From Cladopsammia gracilis (taxonomy: Eukaryota > Cnidaria > Anthozoa > Scleractinia > Dendrophylliidae), in assembly GCA_022457155.1 (NCBI GenBank), contig JAJGOT010000115.1, forward strand, positions 339,501-403,500: a stretch of DNA of 64,000 bases. Direction: 5' to 3'. Below are positions 16,801 to 25,159 of the stretch, in pieces. Below the pieces are notes generated by a model, which was not told where the DNA came from, searched no databases, and worked only from the letters and a program-made list of their open reading frames with translations. Numbering within the stretch: position 1 is the stretch's first letter; each line of letters starts with the position of its first letter. The position numbers and the translations under genes were made by a program.

Positions 16801-17521
16801 AGCTTTGCGCTAACGCTCGAGCTCTTTGAGTACACCGATCCAAGCGGGCGCCTTTATGAACAGCCAAGCACCGAAAGATGCAAAGATCGTCGTTGAAGGT
16901 GTCAAGGGCTCTAACGTGGTGCTTGTTGCGAAGCCAGTCAGGCAGCCTACCAAGACCGAGCAACAGCGGTTGTCTGTCTAAGATCACTTTGAGTTCAACG
17001 GAAACGGCAGCTTCGAAGCTCCATTTAGTGTTCGGGCGTTCGATGTGTTCACCTTGAAGGCGAAGCTCTTCTCGTTGTTGCAGCCAGCGTTTCGTCTCTG
17101 AGAGTTTAGTAAACCAGGGGCTGTTTAAGTTTGAGTACCAAACGATATTCTCGCCATTTTCGATGTTTCGTAATCTGTACCCATAAGAGATGTTAGCTTT
17201 ATGCCTTCTACGAACCTCTTGTTTGATGCGGTTCATCATTTGGGGAACAAGGGGTTTTGTGAGACCCTGAGTGAAGCCCCATTTAGCTGTTCGCTGCACT
17301 CGACCGGGCCGGCCTTGTTGGCCACGTTCACCAGGCGCATAGAGTTCAACAATCCGAGTAGGGAGTTGAAAGTCCCTCAGACGTTGTCGGTCTAACGGAT
17401 CAAACCCTGCAAGAGCCTCGTTATGAGGGACCTTTACAAAGGGTTTTCTTTCTTGCACGTTAAGCCAGTCATTCAACTCCCGCCGACTGATGTCTTTAAA
17501 CACGTTCAGTGCCCGCGCCAT
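13814..17521 (-). CDS. Protein-primed family B DNA polymerase (Polinton pPolB)
   Basis: The protein has 1235 residues, in the usual Polinton range. Starting at 17521 after TATATAT, the order is: an N-terminal region (about 1-320) that may serve terminal-protein functions; a C2HC-type zinc finger (C325, C328, H341, C345); an endonuclease-like segment VDGYHPESKTVFQFHGCHWH (413-432); 3'-5' exonuclease motifs YDFEAY (D513, E515), GFNSGRYD (N614, D619) and YNNLD (Y744, D748); then polymerase motifs A FDANSLYPS (852-859), B KLLGNSAYG (1020-1028) and C MDTDS (1119-1123). All key residues are intact. It would copy the linear genome from its ends. It lies 36 bp inside the right TIR, opposite to the integrase. 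Confidence 0.96.
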   Translation of the reverse strand: MARALNVFKDISRRELNDWLNVQERKPFVKVPHNEALAGFDPLDRQRLRDFQLPTRIVELYAPGERGQQGRPGRVQRTAKWGFTQGLTKPLVPQMMNRIKQEVRRRHKANISYGYRLRNIENGENIVWYSNLNSPWFTKLSETKRWLQQREELRLQGEHIERPNTKWSFEAAVSVELKVILDRQPLLLGLGRLPDWLRNKHHVRALDTFNDDLCIFRCLAVHKGARLDRCTQRARALAQSFFDAQQQARTVGNLVPFKKFPLLERHFKQGIAVYTVTDDDNFVLSYTPSHYDKVTPNSPVMTLGIYDSHAFLITDINKVTNNYACGECGARFARVDNLARHAKTCTRGETKISCPGNQILAPESAFEKAFYPEANFGIRALCWLEYEAKQRGIHIHHHRCGHGGERIIGGYKVDGYHPESKTVFQFHGCHWHGCRHCFPAPEQRNEAVKNDRQGNPITREQAFAKTMKISHEIRTMLGYNIVERWEHERPAPWWHARAPHKRNETYPHAIVYDFEAYQNKAKASQPTRDLSYESEHVPISVAIADTLEPEPEYICSKDPKELIRLFYQSLVRRGNAIREDIARRYMPPDFEGLTDSQKTLIKQWCDQVPVVGFNSGRYDLHLIRRHFVEHLGQESGVFAGEKQRQIMFINTPSFKFLDIINYLAPGITYDKWVKTYGANQTKSWLPYEWFDSADKLDYKGLPPYWCWYSQLRNCFILTPDEYKQCKQVFKERGMKTFGDWLQYYNNLDVAPFLEALEKMKAFYTGLGVDIFKDAVSLPGVSMQYILRGTLGGPKKKRPPLYAPGPEAYAMLKAAVVGGPSLVFTRKHVAGETRIRSHRYELARPVKRILGFDANSLYPSTMLQKMPCGKERVVHYEDPQQAAAPFIIRLVTGQWFGFAEVDIEVPRTLWERFEEFPPLFINTCVGEAGVPQHMKDYLAQSNRTPLPEQKKLLGVLQAKKVLLYAPVLEWLYNHGLEVTAVYRTLDYTPMKVFDWFVREVADNRRKGDADKEKALLAEVFKLLGNSAYGKFIEAVERQTKVVYTRDEDEVDKHLRSAWFEDIEDIGAAYKLELRKTKVTINRPFQVGIVVYQLAKLRMLQFYYEFLDHYIDRRDFELIQMDTDSMYFALAHDTLEEAVRPELRKQFEREKNKWLSWDKWSNREPGLFKLEKEGTRAIALCSKCYYVEDEANGQAKMSSKGVNKKQNELHWQRYERALDGFKDMAVNRGCTRTNSVS

Positions 17522-17618
17522 ATATATAGAGGTTATAAACGGAGACCAGCAAGGTCAGTTTATGCAAGGGGGGCTACTCTGTTCAATTGGTAAAGCCCTA
17601 GCACTTTAGAGCGCTTTC

Positions 17619-17724
17619 TGGTGGTTAAAACCGGTTATGGAGGGTTGCACAAAATAAAGGGGCTGGGTGGTTGAAACCGCTTTCAGGCGATTAAAACTGG
17701 TTATTAGTGGTTTAAGCTGGTTCT
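17619..17724. repeat. Iteron-like GTGGTTnAAACCGGTT repeats in right TIR
   Basis: Four imperfect copies: GTGGTTAAAACCGGTT (17621), GTGGTTGAAACCGCTT (17668), CGATTAAAACTGGTT (17688) and GTGGTTTAAGCTGGTT (17708). The last three are about 20 bp apart, two helical turns. Each is itself partly palindromic. Candidate binding sites for a replication initiator or integrase; no function is shown. Confidence 0.55.
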
Positions 17725-17762
17725 AGGGTTTAAATAAGCCTCGTGGGGTAAAACAAAAGACC

Positions 17763-17980
17763 CAGTAGTATAAGGTGAGGGAGCAGAATACTCACCAAAC
17801 AAAATAAGGCACCATCGGAAGTGGGGAATGCCTATTTCCCCAATTAGTGACATAACCTGCAGGCCGACTGAAGGAAGGCCTGCAGGTGATGGTCACTAAT
17901 TGGGGAAATAGGCATTCCCCACTTCCGATGGTGCCTTATTTTGTTTGGTGAGTATTCTGCTCCCTCACCTTATACTACTG
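17763..17980. repeat. Terminal 218-bp hairpin palindrome
   Basis: From CAGTAGTATAAGG (17763) to CCTTATACTACTG (17980) the two halves are reverse complements, with the axis near 17871. The outer stem is about 89 bp. A 3-nt versus 4-nt asymmetric bulge follows, then an inner 11-bp stem around CCTGCAGG, and an 11-nt loop at 17866-17876. The palindrome ends exactly where host sequence starts. A single strand of this end would fold into one long imperfect hairpin. Confidence 0.95.
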
Positions 17981-18710
17981 AAATCTCCATTAGTTTACGT
18001 TTAAAAGCAAAACGCGTACCATATAATTATAGCTCATCGAGTTCAAGCTTTCTTCGATGAAATTCAAGAGATCGATACAACTGATTTCAAGCACGTTTTA
18101 AAATCAATTCTCCAAAACTAACAATAACACCAATAAAAAGTCACTCACAGATTGATATCAACATAAATTCTCATCGTGAACTGTAATCTGTTTTACCTTT
18201 AGTCCCTCGCTTGCTTGGAAATTCAAATCTTCGCTTCTGGTTCTGAAATCCGTAGAGTTCTTCGAAGCAAGATTTTATCCCTGAAAGCTCGTCTTTTCTA
18301 CTAAAGCGGCTTCTGAGTATCCCTTAATTAGTATTGTTGTCTTGAGTAGCAAACCACGAAATATTCAGGGAAATAACGCCTTTAATTTAAACGGTTTTCT
18401 CCGCTTAGTAAATTTACAGTAACTGATATCAAAGTGTTTTTCTAGCTGACGTGACATTCGGCCGTGTAACCGCGCGAAAAACAAAGCCTCGCTTTTGTTT
18501 CAACATGACGTCGTACGCGCATGTTTTGCGACGTCATACGCGCCCGCGAGCTAGTCTTGCGCGACGGAGCGCGGAGGGCGGGCACACGCGCGCCCGCTAA
18601 ACATTCCGCTAGCCATGACCATGAAAAATGAAGGGCATAGGTTCTATGAGTATAGGGCTGCGCAGCCAGGCCTTCGGCCTGGCAAGTGCTCCGCTACAAG
18701 TTTTCAAGAC
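17981..18710 (+). repeat. Host dispersed repeat, copy A (interrupted by the Polinton)
   Basis: From AAATCTCCATTAG to a CpG-rich end with CATTCCGCTAGCCATGACC and a GC hairpin (GCCAGGCC-TTCG-GGCCTGGC), this aligns with 25445-26575 and 45340-46045. The other two copies continue upstream of AAATCTCC; copy A does not, because the virus-like element sits there. No reliable coding frame seen. Confidence 0.8.
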
Positions 18711-19021
18711 AACGCAAGGAGTTCATGGATGGAAAGGGCCGCTTATTGCTGTGGGACGTGCTCTGGCAAGTTTTGTGTTTCAATTAACTTGCCAATTGCT
18801 TAGCGATCAAGGTTTCAACTGTCGGCTAGTGAATGTAGTGTAGTCTTACTTTTTAGACATAATTTTATGTTTCTTCGTAAAAGCAGTAATAATAAAACAC
18901 TCGAAATCAATACTGCAATGGGTCAAAGACGCCACAAATTCAAGCTGTGTACAGCTGCTTGTTTACACTTAATTTCCCTGCCTTAAAGATATCCACTTTC
19001 TTTGATTGTTTTCGATAACAG

Positions 19022-19192
19022 TTGACGGAAATTGGTCTCCATGGGGTGCTTGGGGTGACTGTAGTACAACATGTGGCAGTGGGTCCAGGATTCGTGAGCG
19101 GGCTTGCAACAATCCCGCTCCAGCCCACGGCGGAGCAGCCTGTGCAGGTGACACATGTAAAACAGAAGCTTGTTCGAATCGTCATTGTTCAT
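19022..19192 (+). CDS. Exon encoding a thrombospondin type-1 (TSP1) domain
   Basis: The exon is 171 bp, flanked by a CGATAACAG acceptor and a GTGAGT donor, phase 1 at both ends, as usual for shuffled extracellular domains. It encodes a whole TSP1 repeat: WSPWGAWGDCSTTCGSGSR, a basic RxRxC segment, and six cysteines in the family order. The rest of the gene is unclear. The phase fits splicing to the D8C exon at 20993. Upstream exons are not visible and may lie beyond the Polinton. A secreted or cell-surface protein is expected. Confidence 0.9.
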
Positions 19193-19759
19193 GTGAGTTT
19201 AAGTCACCGTAAAGGTATACAAAGAAAGAAAATGGCTTGGAAGTATTCAACCTTGAATCCCTTTGCCGAGCACCATTGATACAGAAACCCTGTTCCCGAA
19301 AAGCGAGTTCTTTTTGTCAAAATCGAGAACTATTTATTATACTACTACATATGTTTATGCAGAGTTGGAAACTAAATTGTGTGACCACTAGCTACAGGGA
19401 CACCCAACGAATCTGTTCCTCACTTTATCTGTTCCCCATCGGAATTCTTGCTGGCTGGCAAAATATTCTGTACATAATTTTTTAATTACCATTTTTGCGC
19501 TAGTTGACTTGAGAAAGGAGTCACAAGAACAAACTGTGCTGGCTAACTTGAGCAGATCGAAAAGAGACTGGATCGAAGAAAATCGGAGGATGCTTTGGGG
19601 CTTAAAACGGGGTTCAGCTTCGTAGTAACAACTTTAAGCAGTACTTAGAGATACCTGAACAGGTTAAGTTCGAGACGGCAGTAAGTGTACAAAACAATAA
19701 ACAAAAAAGCTTCAAATCGTTTGCCATTAATGCCTCATTAGTTCCCAAGCCCCTTTTGG

Positions 19760-19800
19760 TAACTTATTATTATTATTATTATTATTATTGTTTTTTTTTT
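19760..19800. repeat. (ATT)n microsatellite and poly-T
   Basis: A run of about nine TTA units followed by ten T, inside the intron between the TSP1 and D8C exons. Confidence 0.9.
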
Positions 19801-20281
19801 CATTTATTAACAATTAAAATAACTATTTTCAATACATTAAAATTCTAATTACGACTCATTTATTAATTTTTTTCAAATTGCTGGCTGGGAAACAGCCATT
19901 TTTTATCCAGCTGGCTGGAAATTTCTCCATGTGTTATGCTGAGAAAAAGGAACAGATATTTTTCCCAGCAACGTAGAAGAACACCTGGAAATGCTTTTAT
20001 ATCATTTATTTTAATTTATTTGAGTAAAATAACACATTTTACCAAAGATTGTTCGTTGGGTGCCCCTGTAGCAAGCCGGCCAGGTGACTATCAGAATACA
20101 CTCACCCAGATACCACTCGTACTAACAGATCCCTCTCCATTCCGCACTCAATAAAAATAAAAAAAATCTGTGAAAGAATACGAATTAAACAATTTTCAAG
20201 TCATTCGTCTTCGTTATTTGTAAGCCCTTAACTTTAGGGGCAGTGACCAAGAATGTGAGTTATTTAATAAAAGGCGAGGAA

Positions 20282-20825
20282 ATATTACATGAAATTTCAG
20301 CCTTAAAAAAAGGGTAAGGGGGGGGGGGGGGTGAGGGGGGGGGGGGTGAGGGCAAATATTTGGGTGGGGTGTGCTGCTGGGACTCTGAGACCCTTAATCT
20401 AGTTTGGACTAGACCTAGTTGACCAATTTGGCTGCATTTTGCAACCCTATTCTAGACTATTAACTCCGAAAAACACTACCCTATCCTAGACCTTTTCCAG
20501 ACTCGCTATTTTCCAGAAACTCGTTCACTGTCACAGTTATTAGTTAACAGGGGTCATTAAAAATGGCGTACTGCCCGCCGTACCGATTTTTAAATGCCAT
20601 TTGCCAGTAAACCTTGTCTAGACTAAATTCTTTACGTAAACTGATCAGTTTTGCGAAAAATGATATCCTATTCTAGACCTAAAATCTCTAATTACTATTA
20701 CCCTATCCCAGACTAAACTGCCTGAAAACCATACCCTTTACAGCGGCAAATGCCTATATAGCTCATATATGGGAATACCCCCTCTCCTCCCGGGGGAGGG
20801 GGGGGGGAGGGGGGTAAGGGGGTAT
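20282..20825. repeat. Foldback-like element with repeated ACCCTATTCTAGACC motif
   Basis: The segment begins with G-runs (about 20311-20347) and ends near CCTCCCGGGGGAGGGGGG. Inside are several copies of a CCCTAT(T/C)CTAGACC motif and the tail CCATACCCTTTACAGCGGCAAATGCCTATATAGCTCATAT. The element at 29550-30004 has the same plan, so this is a dispersed family. It lies in an intron. Confidence 0.7.
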
Positions 20826-20992
20826 GTTAAGATTGATTCGTTTTGTTTGTAGTCGTCCAAGAGGATTTATACTTGCATTGGCAAGCGGTTGAAAGCATAT
20901 TTCCAAGCGTGATAATTAATACGATATTTGGTTAGAATTCGTATTCAGTACATAAACATACTGAATTATCTTTAACACTTGTTCCTCCACAG

Positions 20993-21373
20993 CATCTTAT
21001 TATAACCCATGCCACAACTATAAGGTTCTTAATACTCTTGACCGTAGTGTGGGCTACAGAGGTCAAAACCCATTACACTGCGACAGGAAAGAACTCACCA
21101 AAAGCTGGTATCGCTTCATGTGCGCAGCTGGTGACGCGATGCCAACTAAGTGTGTACCGAAGAATCGCTGCGGTACGCATGCTCCAGGTTGGCTTTCTGG
21201 TAATCACCCAACAGCCCTAGAAGGTATAGTGACCCGTAAAGTTTGTTATCACTGGTCAAGCAGCTGCTGCAATTGGAGCAACAACATCAGGATCAAAAAC
21301 TGCGGTGTCTATTTCGTGTATGAACTAGATACGCATCGCGAGTGTAATTTACGTTACTGCGGCAACAATCCAG
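20993..21373 (+). CDS. Exon encoding a D8C (uromodulin/OIT3-type) domain
   Basis: The exon is 381 bp with acceptor TTCCTCCACAG and donor GTCAGC, phase 1 at both ends. The 127 residues contain the D8C signature: CHNY start, WYRF then AAGDAMPT, CGT then GWLSGNHP, a VCYHWSSSCC segment, NCGVYFVYEL, and a closing RYCG. D8C domains occur in secreted or ZP-linked proteins such as uromodulin and OIT3 and are frequent in corals and anemones. Phase permits joining to the TSP1 exon upstream. The next exon is unknown: the EGF exon at 27859 starts in phase 0 and cannot follow directly. Confidence 0.9.
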
Positions 21374-23686
21374 GTCAGCAGCAGGTTCTGTCTCATCCCT
21401 GATAAGTAACAGTTGTTTTCGCTGGTTGCCGTGACCTTTCTCGCAGTTCGCGATGCTAAATCTCTCTATTATCGTAACCTCAATCAGCAACTGTTTAATT
21501 CTGTGCGAAATTCCTGGAAATCTACGTCATAGAAAATGAGGCAGAACAAGTGAATTATGTATGATGTCCAGCAATATATATTAAAACTGCTCTGAATCTA
21601 ATGATAAGTTGGGACACCCCTTGATTTGGAGTTTAAAGCAATCATTTAATGCTACACCACAGGTTGCCCTACCAGCTTGGAATATAATGAAAAAACAGTA
21701 TAATAATCTTGGTCGATATGCAATTGTGTTTTTTTTATATTGCTTAATTATAATACGAGCGAGAATTACTGAGTTTATTAGTCTACTAGTTATTGCTCAA
21801 TTTTGAATTTATATAAAGAGCGAGATCAAAAACGCACTTGTGTATCGTTCATTTCAAAGCTTGGGTACCTGTGGTTTTTCACAAAATGGGAAATGTTTTT
21901 AAACTGACTTGTTGGACGTTTATTTTTTACGCGAGTGTACACATCTTGTTTTCATTTCATAAATTTGTTCATCGCTTTTGTGTTTAAAGGCTAGTGTACG
22001 AAAATTGTTTTTAGCTAAAGTTTCCTGTCGAAAAATAGACTGTTTCCCAATAGCTATTTCAAGCATAACTCTTTTAGTAAGGAAATTACCTAGACAAATA
22101 TCTTAATTTACATTAATGAAAGAAGAAAGAATTTTACTAGTAATTCTACAAGTTGGGGGTTGTTTTATTCTATGTTCGGGTTTTGACCAACCTCTCGTTT
22201 AACACCGATGAGCATCTCTGTAACTTTCACTAGGGAGCCGCTCAAAACCCAACGGCTCATGTCTGAAGTTTTCCGTAATAAAAATAAGCGCTAACTGATT
22301 TATCAACTAAATAAAAATTAGCTGTTGTGTGATAGAAGATGTCATAGAATTGTGAATTAAAATTCTTAGAGGTGATAAATCTTGGCCAATGAGTGCTGAA
22401 GCAATTTGATGTTCAGATTATTTTAGAGCTTAACTTAATAAGGAGAACTAATTGTAACGAGACGTTTTTGGCCTGTGTGGCTAAGTTAGAAACGCTTGAC
22501 GGAACTTTGCAAATATTGATACTTGACAACTGAAATACTTCGCGAAGGCGCGTGAAGACTGAATGTTTAGCAAATAGTGATTTGCTAACGACGACGTGAA
22601 ACGGGGGAAAAAGCTCGGTAGAGCGGACTAGCTTGCTGCAGGCACTCGTTACAACTGCCAGAGGTACAGGGATCTAGTTTCCACGTCCCGATGAACAAGG
22701 AGGCAAAGCAAGAACTGAGACTTCTCTGGAACACAGCAACTTCTTTATTTGTAGAGTAAACCTCGTAGAGTAATACTTCACACTGAACTAGCTTGTTGGT
22801 AATCCATCATGGTTGTCCGGTGGTACTTCTAAGGTAGTTGTAAGGTAATCGTAAGGTAATCGATTTACAACAGTTTTGACGCTACTTTTATATTGTCTTA
22901 AGTAAATACAGGTGTTCACTTAATTCAAAAGAATACAAAAGTTCATTTAAAAAGACATGTGTTGCTCGATAACGAGTTACAATTTGATTGGTTAAATTTC
23001 AGCTCTTTATGATAGTAAAACAAAGTTCGTCTCTTTCGGTTCCTATAGTTTTCCTTTGATTTGTGTTAATCTATTGAAAAGCACGTGTTGCAGACTAGAC
23101 TGTATTGTAAAAAGTTGCAGATAATTTTTTTGAAATGTAAATTATTCGGTGGTTAACAAAACAAACATCTGTTCTATTCAAGGTTATTCTCTATTGAAAG
23201 CACACGTGTTCTATTGAAATTAGAGTTCATTTTCACACTTGTTTTACGGATGTTCTATTGTTCATATACAAAAGTTGTCTTGCTAAAGAAAACAGGGATA
23301 TGCTACAATGGTTGACATTGATTTACATGGGAATGACGTTTTAGGAATTGTTTGTTATTTTATTTTGAGTTTATTTGCTCGTAATTCGCTGATACTTTCA
23401 TGCGTGTATTTTTCTCTCGTGACATAATCGTAATTAAAAGCCCGCGAGTGTCGATAATAGTAGGAAACACCAGAGAGAAGTAAAACTGAGTTTCTAAGCA
23501 TGCAATTTGAAATAACGGAGCCCTTTCCCGTCTTTCCCAAACAATAATAGTATTTTAGCGCTAATTTGCAGACGGACTCGGTAAGGTGAATTCGCGAATT
23601 CGTCTGCTAATTACCTTATATTTACCGAACGTTGGTAAAAAAATAAATATATAAATAAGCACTGTTGAATAGATAAAATAAACATA

Positions 23687-23717
<31 letters not shown>

Positions 23718-24300
23718 GTACTAAAGTAAATAAGTAAATGAATAAACAATGTCATTATCAGGAGTGTTTTGTGTGTTATTGAAGATAATTTAGTTTTGGA
23801 ATCGACCAAACGAACTTTCTTTCCTTTTATAATTTTTTTCCTTTTTTTGTTAAAATACCAAAAGCACCAAAATGTTTAATTATATTACGTTTTACAACTA
23901 TTAATAATTTCAATTTCCGCAGTTTTCAATAAATATGAATTTTGAGTAAAATCCACCGATCCCTGGCAATGCCATAATAATTTACCATATCACAAGTACC
24001 ACTGACCGCTCGTTTCTAGACTTCGTTTCCCGTTCCCGTTACTTATTTTCCATTTCCGTCCCCCCTTTCGCTCATTTCTCATCTGTCTGTAATACAGACA
24101 TTTTTTTTTTATTTTAAGGGTGGGGGGAAGTGAAAATTACGGGGTTCTCTAAGTAAAGAAAGTTAAGGAAGAAATACATTTGCTGACCTTGGGGTCTTGT
24201 TGTCTGTGAAAAATCAGTGTAAGGGAGGAGGAATTAATCTGCTAAGATGGGACGAGAATCGCATATTGTGAAATTTGCTTGTCATTATGCAAAACCCTGA
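21374..24300. other. Non-coding interval (intron or intergenic)
   Basis: About 2.9 kb of AT-rich DNA. All frames are short and without domain signatures. Simple repeats occur at 23680-23760 (TAAA type). Nothing else recognised. Confidence 0.6.
23683..23760. repeat. (AAAT)n microsatellite
   Basis: Tandem AAAT units with interruptions, on the + strand. Confidence 0.9.
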
Positions 24301-24838
24301 AGTCCAGGCGCGGTATTCACGAAAGGATCCTAAGTCCAAAGAGCCTCCTAACATATAACTTTGGAGATAAGTGGTATTCACGAAGACCTCCTATTTTAAG
24401 ACATGTCTTATTTTTTTCTCCTTAACTTAGGACCTCCTAAAGTTTTAAGACATGTCTTAACTGGTATTCACGAAGACCTCCTAACTTAAGATATGTCTTA
24501 ATTTCTCTCCTAAACTTAGGAGGTCAAAATCGACCTCCTAAGTTATTAAAACATGTCTTGAGGGGGCTAAATTCGATTGTTGACGAGTTTTACGTCGATT
24601 TTCAGCATGATTATTGTGTATCACAATAGTTACCAATTAGATAAATACTTTAAAGCATGATATTGCTTTCCTAAGAAAAATTAAATATTTTCTAGTAATG
24701 TCAAAAAACGCGGTTAGTTACATATAGGCCTTCGTGTCATTAACGGGTTCCACATGTCTTTCTCATTGCAGAGTTATATTTCCGTTTTTCGTGGAAATAA
24801 GCCCTTGTACAAGAAATATCGAAGTACACTGTATTACT

Positions 24839-25123
24839 GCGCCTTTCAATAACATGCGGAATTTGAAATTCAAATTTCCACTAACAGTTGCGTTTTACAC
24901 TGCCGTCAATCATCTTAGCTTACCTCTCAGGAAACAGATCCTCACTTCAATGAGGTGAAAAGGTCACGTCCGTGCATTATGATTGGTAGATTTCGATCCA
25001 TTTTGTTTGTTTCTTTTTACATGGTCCGTTTGCTTTTGTATTAATTATGATTGACGGTAGGGAATAACGCAACTGTTGGTGGCGATTTCAATTTCAAATT
25101 CCGCATGTTATTGAAAGGCGCAA
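24839..25123. repeat. Inverted repeat pair, ~32-bp arms
   Basis: GCGCCTTTCAATAACATGCG at 24839, continuing into GAATTTGAAATT, recurs inverted at about 25092-25123. The arms are near-perfect and separated by about 220 bp. Likely a small non-autonomous DNA transposon. Confidence 0.7.
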
Positions 25124-25159
25124 TAAAATGATGATGGATTTGTTTGTTTGGCTTATTAC

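Larger units (their letters stand above)
17558..17980. repeat. Right terminal inverted repeat of the Polinton element
   Basis: 17558-17949 is the inverted copy of 1-396, and it continues to 17980, where host repeat sequence begins. The inner part carries iteron-like repeats and the outer 218 bp are self-complementary. The outer edge is supported by alignment to two other copies of the interrupted host repeat, which have no such sequence before AAATCTCCAT. Confidence 0.95.
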
